DNA of 64,000 nucleotides from Halorubellus sp034808145. Lineage in GTDB: Archaea; Halobacteriota; Halobacteria; Halobacteriales; Natrialbaceae. Of this stretch, positions 18,876-28,098 are shown piece after piece. Location of the stretch: NCBI RefSeq assembly GCF_034808145.1, contig NZ_JAXHGM010000008.1, positions 65,633-129,632 of the forward strand, read 5' to 3'. The translations under genes were made by a program, and so were the position numbers. Position 1 is the stretch's first letter; the number at the start of each line of letters is the position of its first letter. The notes under the pieces are model-generated. The model did no database searches, had not been told where the DNA came from, and was given only the letters and a program-made list of their open reading frames with translations.

Positions 18876-20315
18876 CTAACATATGTAGAGTAGCATCCAG
18901 AGTGGAAGACGAAGGACTTGATCATCACCAGCGTATGGTTGCCGGATATCTTCTCCCGCAACAACTCCTCGCGTAGCTTCTGTGTCGTCAAGACAGTCGA
19001 TGACCGCTTGCGTCGCAGCATCTTCGCCCCGACGAGTACTAAGAGCGACAGGGACTGGAGATCCGTACACGTCAAGGACAAATTCAACCGTCTCATTTGC
19101 TTCGTCCCAATAGCGAACTGGCATATCAACGTCGGTGTAATCGTTCATATAGAAGCTAAGTCGACGGAGATGATCATACACAACCGAGTGGATGAGATTC
19201 TCTCGATGATCATCCGTCCGTGGGGCTGAATCGGTATCCGATAAGAGATTCAGGGCACTCACGTACCGCGGATCCCGGAGGTACATCCGGAGAGTCCGGT
19301 GTCGTTCGTAGCCCCACTTGTACGAGGGGGAGAGGACGAATAAGTCCTGAAGAATATCGAGATACTTCCTGATTGTCCGCCGGTCGGTATCTAACTGGTT
19401 CGTAAGTTGACTGAATTGATACTCCTGAACAGGTTCTTGAGCCACTAACACACAAAGCGTGAAGAGATCCCCTGCATCCTCAATCGAATAGAACTGCTGA
19501 ACATCTTTGTATAGCGCCAACTGAAGTCGTTGTTTGATCGTTGAAAGTCCTCGGCCCTCTTCATCACGAAGCCCACTGTTGAATAGATAATTGTCTACGA
19601 CAGACGACAAATCATCACATTCCGTGGCGAGATAATCGTGAAGTGTGAGACATTCGTCGACAATCGTTGTGAGGTCTACCCCACGCTTCGCAGCAATACC
19701 ATCTCGGATATGGTAGATGAAATCCTCTTTGTCTGCTTCAGGAACACCCGCTTCGATACTCGCAAAGTCATAGAACTTCGGTGGGAGAAGAATGGATCGA
19801 TTATCCGATAGTGACCCATCGAAATCTTCGATTTCAGGCACTTCTGTCGGCAACGTCACAGCTACGTGGAGCGACTCCGAGCGAGCAAGTAGCTCATTGA
19901 CCTGCTCTGCCCAATTTTCCAGCTGGTGAATGTCATCGAAGAGGAAATAGATCGATCCGTCCTCCGATGTCTGTCGGCGGATGTACGAAGTGTACCACTC
20001 GTAGATATCGATGATGAACTGATCGCTTTCGAGTGCGTAAATTGGATTCTCGAGCGGAACATACACGACGTGGTCGGGCTCAACGTCGTAATCAACGATG
20101 AGATCATGGACAATCTGATAGAGCGTCGCCGTCTTTCCGCTCCCGTCTGCTCCTACGAGTGCGTAAAATGATTGCTCGCGAACGCTGTCGAGATGATTCT
20201 TGTAATCACTGCGTCGCGACTCTCGATACGGCGAGTCGTCTGAGCTAGGTGGATCTCCACTCTGCCACCACTCATTGTAGAGTGGGAGATCCCGCTGGAG
20301 TCGACTTGTAAGCAC
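18876..20315 (-). CDS. AAA-family ATPase with DUF4143-like C-terminus
   Basis: Protein of 479 aa. Walker A is GADGSGKTATLY, Walker B-like YFLFDDIHQLENW, and a winged-helix stretch follows (QFSQLTNQLDTDRRTIRKYLDIL). This order, with a C-terminal region VRYWDEANETVEFVLDVYGS, matches archaeal AAA_14/DUF4143 ATPases, where that last region is a PD-(D/E)XK nuclease-like fold. Here the usual terminal 'VK' equivalent reads VALSTRR, so nuclease activity may be lost. It is encoded opposite to its neighbours and lies between the helicase and the Argonaute, sharing a 329-bp divergent promoter region with the latter. Such ATPases are mobile; a defence role is inferred from position only. Confidence 0.8.
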   Translation of the reverse strand: MLTSRLQRDLPLYNEWWQSGDPPSSDDSPYRESRRSDYKNHLDSVREQSFYALVGADGSGKTATLYQIVHDLIVDYDVEPDHVVYVPLENPIYALESDQFIIDIYEWYTSYIRRQTSEDGSIYFLFDDIHQLENWAEQVNELLARSESLHVAVTLPTEVPEIEDFDGSLSDNRSILLPPKFYDFASIEAGVPEADKEDFIYHIRDGIAAKRGVDLTTIVDECLTLHDYLATECDDLSSVVDNYLFNSGLRDEEGRGLSTIKQRLQLALYKDVQQFYSIEDAGDLFTLCVLVAQEPVQEYQFSQLTNQLDTDRRTIRKYLDILQDLFVLSPSYKWGYERHRTLRMYLRDPRYVSALNLLSDTDSAPRTDDHRENLIHSVVYDHLRRLSFYMNDYTDVDMPVRYWDEANETVEFVLDVYGSPVPVALSTRRGEDAATQAVIDCLDDTEATRGVVAGEDIRQPYAGDDQVLRLPLWMLLYIC

Positions 20316-20644
20316 AATCCTAGTATGAACTAGAGGGACAAGTGCTTTGCGATACTACTAATACTCTTATAAACTATGTTTAATGAAGCCCGAACACTCA
20401 CTATAACATCGGAGTGTTTCAATTTCTACGTTGTAATGTGGGTATCCGATATCTTTAAGCGCTAGGCCGTCGTTGAGGGTGGTATGCTGCATCATACCGG
20501 CGTGCGACCCTCTACCCGATCACGACGACCACGAATTTCAAGGGGGCCGAAACCGAGCCCACAAACCGTCAAATACCGACTATCCGCCGTCTTGGGCCCC
20601 GATTATCGCCACTGGACCAGATCTCATTCATCTGGGGTGTATGT
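20316..20644. promoter_or_regulatory. Divergent promoter region of the AAA ATPase and Argonaute genes
   Basis: Gap of 329 bp, AT-rich on the left (ACTCTTATAAACTATG at about 20364-20379) and GC-rich on the right. It holds an inverted repeat AACACTC/GAGTGTT (20393-20399 and 20412-20418) and a hairpin GGTATG-CTGCAT-CATACC (20481-20498). A TATA-like ATATCTTTAAG lies at about 20449-20459. If it drives the Argonaute gene, the transcript would have a structured leader of roughly 165 nt, long for a haloarchaeon. A small RNA gene or operator here is possible; I see no CRISPR-like or tRNA-like sequence. Confidence 0.5.
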
Positions 20645-23293
20645 ATGAACACGCGCGAGGACATCACTGACGGCGAACAGCTGACTATTGAACTCTGCGC
20701 GACGGAGATCATCGGAATCCACAAGGGCAGTCTCGCGCGGAAGGTGCTCTTCGAGGATGCCGACGGCGCTGATGTCCCGCTGGTCATCTTTGAGAGCAAC
20801 GACTGTGTGACGTTCGACTGGGACGAGGGTCGCTGGTACAGGCTCGAAGGAGCCGAGGGCAACTACTACGAGAACTGGGATGAACTCCAGCTCGTCCCCT
20901 CGTGGGACTTCGAAATCGTTCCGCTTGATGAACCGCCGGCTGCTGCGAGCGATCCGACGAACCTTGCCAGCACGGCCGAAACATCGGATACGGCGCCGAA
21001 CAGTACGGAATCCACCGAGGCTGACGAGTCCCACTTCCAACCCGCCTCGGACGTTCGACAGACTGGACAGACGACCGCCGACGGCGGCGCCGCGTTGGCG
21101 CAGCAGTCGCTTGCCCCCGGCAACTATCTTCTCCACTTCCCGCTGGGCAATCTCTCACAGTTGGATGTCCATAAGTACGAACTCGATGTTCCTGGGGGCC
21201 TTGACCCGTCGGACGACGATCTCGACAACGGCGTGCTAGGTTTCACAGCCCGGGCCGCAGCGCGCTTCCGCTACCAGAGTGAGGCACCTGTTACCACGAA
21301 CGGCCCGCTGCGGGTATACGCGGTCGACAAGCTCCACGAGAACCTCTCAATCAACGGATACACCGTTCGTCCTGTTCACCAAGGGGTCGCGACGCTCGAA
21401 CCCCAGTCGTTCGACGATCAAGAGCCACTGCGTGAACTCGTCAAACAGGACGTAAAGGCGTCTCTCCGGGGGAAATATGTCGTCAACGCGATCAACTCGA
21501 TCGTTGAGTTCGCCCCGCAACTCAAAGCGACCAGCGGTGACTTCACTGCTGCTCGTGAGTACAAGTGTCGGATATGGGTGGACTCCGACGGAACGGTTAT
21601 CTGTGGCGTGAACGTCGGCTTCCGTCTCGCATCGACATTTTCGGCGGCCGAGTACGTTCACCGTGGATACGAAATCGAAGGAGTCAGTGTCGAGCACGAC
21701 ACGGACGTCTACGACAATTCTGGTACAGGAACCGTCACCGAACTCGCCGACACGGGGTACACCGAGCGTGTACCCGAGATGGGTTCGTCAATCGCTGAGT
21801 ATCACGACCAAAGCGGCTACGTTGAGGAAGACCTCATTAAGAGCGTCGCAGCCGGCGAGCCGGTGATGGCCCACATCGACTACGGTTCATTCAGTGGGCT
21901 GCAGGCGCTCGACTATTGCCGGATCGTCCCGACGCTCGATCAACTCAAGATCGTCGACCCAGACTTCCACGAGCGGTTCCAACGGTCCGCCCGACTGACG
22001 CCGGATGAGCGCTATTCGATCGCGACGTCTTTCGTGAAGTCGCTGGGGATGACACCAGCGCTCGGGCTCGAGCCTGCAACGCAGCCATCCAACACCTGTT
22101 ACGACGAGCTCACAGTCAACACGCGGAGCAACAATCTCCGGTTCGGTAGCGGTCAGACTGCCTCCTACGGCGCTCGGGGGCTGGAAAACCACGGCGTCCA
22201 CCAGTCACCGGAATCATTTGACCTACTCACCGTCTACCCCGAGCAGTACAAAGAAGGAAGTCGGGAGTTCGTTCGACGGCTTCTCTCGAAACTGAATGAC
22301 TACGACGCGAACGCGACTCGCCTCAATCAGGAAACCTACAGTCTCGGATCCGAGTTCGCGTATACGCAGGTGGCCGAACAGGCGACCGAGTATGACGGTG
22401 TCGTCGCGGTCGTTCCCGATCAGGACTGGCTCAAGACACAACCCGACATCGACGATCCGTACCCCGAATTCAAGCGCCAATGGGGGCAGGAAAAACTCCC
22501 CTCCCAGATGATCCAGGTCTCCAACCTAGACGAGGAATCCTATCTGGGAAACATCGCCTCAGGTTTAGTCGCGAAGTGCGGGGGAATCCCATGGCGCATC
22601 CATGAAGTTCCGGGACAGACGGACGTGTTCATCGGGTTAGATGTCACGTACGATCCCGCCACCGGCCAGCATCTTGGTGCCAGCGCGAACGTCGTCCTCG
22701 CCGACGGGACGATTCTCGCGTCACAGTCCGTGTCGTTGCAGAGCGGTGAGACGTTCGAGATCGACGACATCGTGGATATCATCAAGAATCTCCTGTCGGT
22801 ATATCTCCGTGAGGAAGACGATACCCCCCGACACGTAATTATCCACCGCGACGGGCAGTACTATCTCGATGTCGACGAGCTGGCGGAACGGCTCGACCAA
22901 GCCGCCGAACTAATCCCGAAGTTCGATCTGGTGGAAATCCGGAAGAGCGGGAACCCTCGGATCGCTAACTACACCGGGGACACATTCGAGGTAGCGAACA
23001 AGGGGACCGGGTTCGTCGCGGAGCACGCTGATCACGCGTACCTCGCAACGACCGGGGATCCGGAACGCGTCCCAGGAACGCCTCGGCCGATTCGACTGGT
23101 CAAGCGTCACGGCTCGACCGACTTGGAGACGCTTGCGAAGCAGGCCTACTGGCTTTCGGAGGCCCACGTGGGCTCGATCAGCCGGTCGACTCGGCTCCCT
23201 ATCACAACCTACTATGCGGATCGCTGTGCCGAGCATGCGCGGAAGGGGTATCTCCTGAGTGGGGAACTTATCCGGGGGGTTCCGTACGTGTGA
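20645..23293 (+). CDS. ago: Long prokaryotic Argonaute (NgAgo type) with N-terminal OB-like domain
   Basis: Protein of 882 aa, close in length and layout to the Natronobacterium gregoryi Argonaute. An N-terminal ssDNA-binding-like OB segment (about residues 1-100) is followed by a low-complexity linker (EPPAAASDPTNLAS... ) and the N, PAZ-like, MID and PIWI regions. The PIWI domain appears catalytically complete: Asp666 (FIGLDVT), Glu702 (SGETFE), Asp736 (IIHRDGQYY) and Asp859 (ITTYYADRC). The C-terminus ends in hydrophobic residues (GVPYV), as expected for insertion into the MID pocket. Long-A Argonautes use short nucleic-acid guides to cleave matching DNA or RNA and defend against plasmids and viruses. 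It lies alone on its strand upstream of an end-processing gene set, 109 bp away. Confidence 0.95.
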   Translation: MNTREDITDGEQLTIELCATEIIGIHKGSLARKVLFEDADGADVPLVIFESNDCVTFDWDEGRWYRLEGAEGNYYENWDELQLVPSWDFEIVPLDEPPAAASDPTNLASTAETSDTAPNSTESTEADESHFQPASDVRQTGQTTADGGAALAQQSLAPGNYLLHFPLGNLSQLDVHKYELDVPGGLDPSDDDLDNGVLGFTARAAARFRYQSEAPVTTNGPLRVYAVDKLHENLSINGYTVRPVHQGVATLEPQSFDDQEPLRELVKQDVKASLRGKYVVNAINSIVEFAPQLKATSGDFTAAREYKCRIWVDSDGTVICGVNVGFRLASTFSAAEYVHRGYEIEGVSVEHDTDVYDNSGTGTVTELADTGYTERVPEMGSSIAEYHDQSGYVEEDLIKSVAAGEPVMAHIDYGSFSGLQALDYCRIVPTLDQLKIVDPDFHERFQRSARLTPDERYSIATSFVKSLGMTPALGLEPATQPSNTCYDELTVNTRSNNLRFGSGQTASYGARGLENHGVHQSPESFDLLTVYPEQYKEGSREFVRRLLSKLNDYDANATRLNQETYSLGSEFAYTQVAEQATEYDGVVAVVPDQDWLKTQPDIDDPYPEFKRQWGQEKLPSQMIQVSNLDEESYLGNIASGLVAKCGGIPWRIHEVPGQTDVFIGLDVTYDPATGQHLGASANVVLADGTILASQSVSLQSGETFEIDDIVDIIKNLLSVYLREEDDTPRHVIIHRDGQYYLDVDELAERLDQAAELIPKFDLVEIRKSGNPRIANYTGDTFEVANKGTGFVAEHADHAYLATTGDPERVPGTPRPIRLVKRHGSTDLETLAKQAYWLSEAHVGSISRSTRLPITTYYADRCAEHARKGYLLSGELIRGVPYV

Positions 23294-23402
23294 TCAGAGG
23301 GATGCAGCATTTCACGGGGCATTCTCCTCGGTCTCTCGGTCAGATAGCTGTCCTGAGCCGAACGATTATGACGGCTGTCACAACAACTAGGGGATACTAA
23401 AT

Positions 23403-26400
23403 ATGGCCACGTCATCGACACCTCCTCCGCCCATTGAGGTCCCCGCCGAAGTGCTTGAGAAACCGCCAGTCCTTCCATCGAAGCTTGGGCGCTTCGTCAA
23501 CCTTGATGGCTGTCCGCAGTGGTTCCAGTTCGAGTATGACGACGAGTACGCCGCCGAACGACGGCGTGAGCACGATTACAAAGAGGCCTTTCACCCGCTG
23601 AACCTACTGCTGGCAAAAGACGGGAACGACTACGAAGAGCAGGTCGTCGACGAGCTCCGAGATCATGCCCACGTCCGCGATCACGATCATATTGAGACGT
23701 GGGAACGCTCTCGGCCAGCGTTGCTCGATACGTTCGATGCGGCACTCGATCTTCCTGATCCTACGGTGCCACTCATCCTCGAACAGGCGCGACTCGGCAA
23801 CCATCTAGACGCGTGGCCGGTCGCCGGAGATGCCGACCTCCTGGTGTGCTGGCCCCTCCCGCTGGATGCCGAGGAGAACGACACCGATCGGGTGGGGCTA
23901 CGATTTCGCATCCTCGATATCAAAGCCGCCCACGAGGAGAAGACCTATCAGCAAATTCAGGTTGCCTGCTATACCCTTCTCCTGCGTCAGTTTCTCGAAC
24001 ACGTCGACGTCGACTTCCCCTATGTAATCGAGGGGGGAATCATCATCCGTACTGACGAGTTCGACGACGCGGCACCGGAGGCCTTCCCTTCGTTTGACCT
24101 CCGAAACCGCGAGGTAGACGTACGTCGCCTCATCCGGGAAGACGGTCCACTCGATGACCTCTACAACGCTGACCCAGACCAGGTCACCTACCAACTTGAG
24201 CCGAAATGCCACGGCTGTGCGTACAAGGAAGCGTGTTACACTGAGGCACTCGAATCGGGATCTACTGCACTACTGGGGTTATCGCGGAACGACCAGGCAG
24301 TCCTCGCTGATTATGGCGTCGACACTATCGAGGACCTCGCCGGACTGGCGTACCCCCCTGGTGAGCCGCGCCCCTACGACTATAACGACCTCCGTCCTCG
24401 CGACCGTGAGACATACCAGGCGCTCCTTGACGAACCGGGGGTCTCGGAGCGGCTTCAAAATCACATCCAGCGTGCCCAATCGTTCTGGGGGCGGGTCGCC
24501 CCTGGAACGACGTTTGCAGCTGGCGGGCGTACGCCCGTTTGGCTCGTCGGGAGCGGCGATGGCGCACTCCCCGCTGACGATCCTGGATTCGATCTCAATC
24601 AGCCCATCGAGCGGGGTGGGATGATCCGGATCTACCTCAATATCCAGCGAGACCACCGCTACGACCGAATCAACGCGATCGGAGGGTATGTGTCCGCGTC
24701 GAACGCCGATGATTCCGTCCGGTTCGGCCATGTCGCATCGGCTGTTCCCGACTCGGTGGCCGAGGCCACCGCGCTTGAAGAAGAGTTACTCACGGACGGA
24801 CTGGAAGATCTGTTCCGTGCCGTCCAGACCCTCGGCGCAGCGATGGATACCGATCAGGCCGCTGTCCACTTCTATTTCTTTACGAACAGTGAGTACGAGA
24901 CCCTCGTGGAGGCCTCGACTCGGCAGGAAGTCCCTGGAGCGTCCGCAGTTCGTGACCTGCTTGGGCTCCGGGCGGCTCTTAGTGGTCGGGGCGACGAAGC
25001 GTTCGATCATGACGAGCAGGCAATGGTCTCTATTGTCCAGCGGGAGCTCCGTGAGCGGCGTGCTCTCGGCATTCCCACAGTCGGGCTTCTACCAGCACTT
25101 GATGTCTGTGAAGCCGATGAGGATCCCCTCTATCGGCGTGACTGGGAGTATACCCGGTCGGACGGAGTGGAGGTTGATCTCAAGGAGGCGTTCGACTACA
25201 AGCTGTTTGACTACACCGTTGGCTATCGGCGGGAGCGCCCTGGCCTTGCCCTCTATGCCGAAGACGATCGCGATGGCTACTATCCCTCCCGACCACGGGG
25301 GAGAGCGGAGATCCCACTGGAGTACATATGGGCCGCTCACGAGGTGCTCACACCTGAGTGGGCGGCAGAAATCAAAGAGGAGTCAGATGGCTATCAGTCT
25401 GTCGAGCCGTTCAGATGGATCGATGAAGACGCTCAGACCACTCGGATCACGATTGAGGATCTCGAACAGCTCGTGATGCGGTTCGCTCACGGCTGTGCCC
25501 ATCTAGAACGCTCTCTCGAGTACCGCAATGCGGACCTCACCAAGCGACCGGTCGTTCTTGACGAGCTCTCCACGTTCACTCTCGGAGAAAGTCATACTGC
25601 CCGGGCCGCGACGGAGTTTCTCGCACTCGAACATGAGTCGGGTCGACGGGACCAGCTCAAATCGTACGGCCTGCCAGTTACCCAGCGCATCAGAAATGGC
25701 GAGGCTGTCCCGGTTGTCGTCACCGACGCCTGGGTAGATGGTGATACAAACATTCTCCACGTCGACGGCCATCTTCCCTACGATCCACTCTTCGACGACG
25801 GGGAACGGGTTGCCCGGGCCTGTCGACTGAAAGAGACCGACGGTTCGACGATGGGCTCGTGGGTGGTCGCGAACCGATTGGATCGGCACGCCGATCCACA
25901 GGATTCCCCACAACCGCAACATATCGAACACGGGCCCGCGCTCACCGTCGAGGACCTCGATATTGAAGAACGAACGATCCATCTCACCGCCTTCCCGTCT
26001 CGGGGGCAAGGAAACCGCGAGTATCGAACGTGGCATCAAGGATGGACTATCGATCCAGACGACGAGGACGACAGCACATACCTGTTCGCCGAGGACGAGA
26101 TCTTCATTCTCGACAAGCAGACCGACGATATCGTCGCTCAGCGTGCCTACGATCTCCTTGGGGAAGCACAAAACAACACGCTCTGCCGCCTGCTCGACGA
26201 TCTTGCGGCCGGGCGAATCGAGACCCCAACAACGGACGCGATTTCGGATGCTGGTGTCCAGGGCTACCTCAATTGGGCCACACCACCAGATCGAGAGACG
26301 GTCGATGTCGGTGACGTCCCAGAGGGGGGTCCCGAGGAAGACGGACCCGACTTAGGCGAAGGAGATACAGCTGAACTGACCGTGGACCCTCCACCGAACA

Positions 26401-27956
26401 CAGAGCAACAGGGATTCATCGCGGAGACAGCCGCCCAGTTAGTCCTCCTGCAGGGTCCACCAGGCACTGGGAAGACATCGGGGGCACTCGCACATGCGAC
26501 CCTCGCCCGGGTACGAGCCTATGCGGTCGACGACTGTGATTGTGCCGGGATAGTGGCTGGAGAGTCGAACAAGGCCGTGGACGAGGTTCTTGAGGATGTC
26601 CACGCGGCTCTAGTCGCGTATCGAAATGAGGGGGAACGCGCTGAGGATACCGGTTGCGATGACCTGCTCGATCACCTCGAACTCGTTCGGCTGACGTCCG
26701 ACGAACCTGACGACTCCTTAGAGCACGTCACCTATCTTGATTACCACGAAGACGATGCGGAGCTTCGGCGGATCGTCGGTCGACTTCGTCGCCAAACAGG
26801 CCAGCAGACGCTCGTCTTTGGCACGCCCGCCCGGCTGTACAAACTCGTCGATAACTTCGACGTCATGCAGGGGGGCGACCGGACCCCTGAGGACTGGCTG
26901 GCCGGAAACGCGTCGTTCTTCGATATACTCGCTGTTGACGAGGCTTCGATGATGCGGCTCCCGTCGTTCCTTTCCGTCGGGGCCTTTCTTCATGATGACG
27001 CGCAGATGTTGGTCGCCGGTGACCAGCGACAGATGCCCCCCGTTCGCCAGCATGAGTGGGAGAGTGAATTCCGACGAACGACTCAAGAGCGTCGCCCATC
27101 GCTTTCAGCTCTCGACTACTGTCGGCTACTCCGGGGGAACTATGTCGGTGTCGATGACCGCAATCGAGGCGATCATCCTGCTGAGCGCTGTGTCGTTGCT
27201 GGCACAGCTACGATCCCCTTGTATCAGCTTGAGCAAAGTTATCGGTGTCACGAGCGAGTCGCCGAGTTCCTCCGCGAGCATGTCTATGAACAGGACGGGA
27301 TCCCGTACTACTCCGAGGAGAGAGAGACGGTTCGCCGACCAACGCCAGTTAGCCGAGGGGTGGGTCGAGTGCTCTGTGATCCGGACATTCTTGACGCCGA
27401 AGATGCTGTCCCGCACGCGCTGACACTCATCGTCCACGACGAGGACACCTCACGCCAGTCGAATCCAGTGGAGGCGGCCATTGGGGCGGCGATCGCCGAA
27501 TCCAGCCACCCCGACGACGCTGTTGGGATCGTCACGCCACACAACGCTCAGCGCGGTCTCCTGGACACCTATCTGAACGATGTCGAGTGCGACACCGTCG
27601 AAAGATACCAGGGCGGGCAGCGGCCGGTTATTCTGGTGTCAGCGACTGCTTCGGATCCCGATTTCGTTCAGATCGAGTCGGAATTCCTGCTGAATCCGAA
27701 CCGCCTCAACGTTGCTATGTCCAGAATGCAGCGGGGTCTGATCGTCGTCGCGTCCGAGCAGGTGTTCGATGTCATCCCGCCAGAGGTTGAGGAGTACGAG
27801 CGCGCGGGTCTCTGGAAAGGCTTGTTCGATGACCTTGACGTGCTTGACCACCCACCGGTATGGGAGGGGACACTCGATGCGCTCGTCGGCGATACCGATT
27901 TGGGCGCTCTCGACCCACCGCTCGATACGCAGCTCGAAGTCCACACCCTTCACTGA
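23403..27956 (+). CDS. Cas4/RecB-like nuclease fused to an SF1 (Dna2/Upf1-type) helicase
   Basis: Protein of 1517 aa. The first ~290 residues resemble RecB/Cas4 nucleases: RFRILDIKAAHEEKTYQQIQ contains the D...K-like core strand, and CHGCAYKEACY (Cys269, Cys272, Cys278) resembles the C-terminal iron-sulfur cysteines of Cas4/AddB/Dna2. A middle region of unknown fold follows. The C-terminal ~500 residues are an SF1B helicase: LLQGPPGTGKTSG (Lys1024), VDEASMMRLP, VAGDQRQMPPVR, VERYQGGQRPVILVS and NRLNVAMSRMQRG. Family members unwind 5'-tailed DNA and cut single strands, as Dna2 does in end resection. Position between Argonaute and Mre11-Rad50 suggests it processes Argonaute- or MR-generated ends. 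Confidence 0.85.
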   Translation: MATSSTPPPPIEVPAEVLEKPPVLPSKLGRFVNLDGCPQWFQFEYDDEYAAERRREHDYKEAFHPLNLLLAKDGNDYEEQVVDELRDHAHVRDHDHIETWERSRPALLDTFDAALDLPDPTVPLILEQARLGNHLDAWPVAGDADLLVCWPLPLDAEENDTDRVGLRFRILDIKAAHEEKTYQQIQVACYTLLLRQFLEHVDVDFPYVIEGGIIIRTDEFDDAAPEAFPSFDLRNREVDVRRLIREDGPLDDLYNADPDQVTYQLEPKCHGCAYKEACYTEALESGSTALLGLSRNDQAVLADYGVDTIEDLAGLAYPPGEPRPYDYNDLRPRDRETYQALLDEPGVSERLQNHIQRAQSFWGRVAPGTTFAAGGRTPVWLVGSGDGALPADDPGFDLNQPIERGGMIRIYLNIQRDHRYDRINAIGGYVSASNADDSVRFGHVASAVPDSVAEATALEEELLTDGLEDLFRAVQTLGAAMDTDQAAVHFYFFTNSEYETLVEASTRQEVPGASAVRDLLGLRAALSGRGDEAFDHDEQAMVSIVQRELRERRALGIPTVGLLPALDVCEADEDPLYRRDWEYTRSDGVEVDLKEAFDYKLFDYTVGYRRERPGLALYAEDDRDGYYPSRPRGRAEIPLEYIWAAHEVLTPEWAAEIKEESDGYQSVEPFRWIDEDAQTTRITIEDLEQLVMRFAHGCAHLERSLEYRNADLTKRPVVLDELSTFTLGESHTARAATEFLALEHESGRRDQLKSYGLPVTQRIRNGEAVPVVVTDAWVDGDTNILHVDGHLPYDPLFDDGERVARACRLKETDGSTMGSWVVANRLDRHADPQDSPQPQHIEHGPALTVEDLDIEERTIHLTAFPSRGQGNREYRTWHQGWTIDPDDEDDSTYLFAEDEIFILDKQTDDIVAQRAYDLLGEAQNNTLCRLLDDLAAGRIETPTTDAISDAGVQGYLNWATPPDRETVDVGDVPEGGPEEDGPDLGEGDTAELTVDPPPNTEQQGFIAETAAQLVLLQGPPGTGKTSGALAHATLARVRAYAVDDCDCAGIVAGESNKAVDEVLEDVHAALVAYRNEGERAEDTGCDDLLDHLELVRLTSDEPDDSLEHVTYLDYHEDDAELRRIVGRLRRQTGQQTLVFGTPARLYKLVDNFDVMQGGDRTPEDWLAGNASFFDILAVDEASMMRLPSFLSVGAFLHDDAQMLVAGDQRQMPPVRQHEWESEFRRTTQERRPSLSALDYCRLLRGNYVGVDDRNRGDHPAERCVVAGTATIPLYQLEQSYRCHERVAEFLREHVYEQDGIPYYSEERETVRRPTPVSRGVGRVLCDPDILDAEDAVPHALTLIVHDEDTSRQSNPVEAAIGAAIAESSHPDDAVGIVTPHNAQRGLLDTYLNDVECDTVERYQGGQRPVILVSATASDPDFVQIESEFLLNPNRLNVAMSRMQRGLIVVASEQVFDVIPPEVEEYERAGLWKGLFDDLDVLDHPPVWEGTLDALVGDTDLGALDPPLDTQLEVHTLH

Positions 27957-27966
27957 CTACGAATCC

Positions 27967-28098
27967 ATGAGTAGCATCCAATCCACATCGACCGCCGCAC
28001 CGTTCGCCCAATATCAGGAAACCGCCGAATCGGTCCTTGAGAGCTGCCTCGATACCGTTTCGAGTAGTACTAGCCGTTGTATGGGGGTGTGCCTATGA
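27967..28098 (+). CDS. 43-aa protein between nuclease-helicase and mre11
   Basis: Starts 10 bp after the helicase stop and its stop overlaps the mre11 ATG as ATGA (28095-28098), the usual sign of translational coupling. The sequence begins MSSIQSTSTAAPFAQYQETA and is Ser/Thr-rich with an amphipathic middle (QETAESVLESCLDTV) and two Cys near the end. No family recognised. It could be a leader peptide that merely couples translation, or a genuine small subunit. Confidence 0.45.
   Translation: MSSIQSTSTAAPFAQYQETAESVLESCLDTVSSSTSRCMGVCL

Noticed and set aside
20393..20440. Possible CRISPR repeat (GTTTCAATTTCTACG-like)
   Set aside because: A single occurrence, no repeat-spacer periodicity and no cas genes nearby; GTTTCAAT alone is not diagnostic.
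20473..20670. 65-aa frame before the Argonaute gene
   Set aside because: It has a Cys/His/Pro-rich sequence without domain pattern and overlaps the Argonaute start; the region reads better as a regulatory leader.
23403..27956. Reading the N-terminal domain as a true Cas4 adaptation nuclease
   Set aside because: No cas genes or CRISPR array are present, and the C-terminal helicase fusion is more like Dna2-type end processing.
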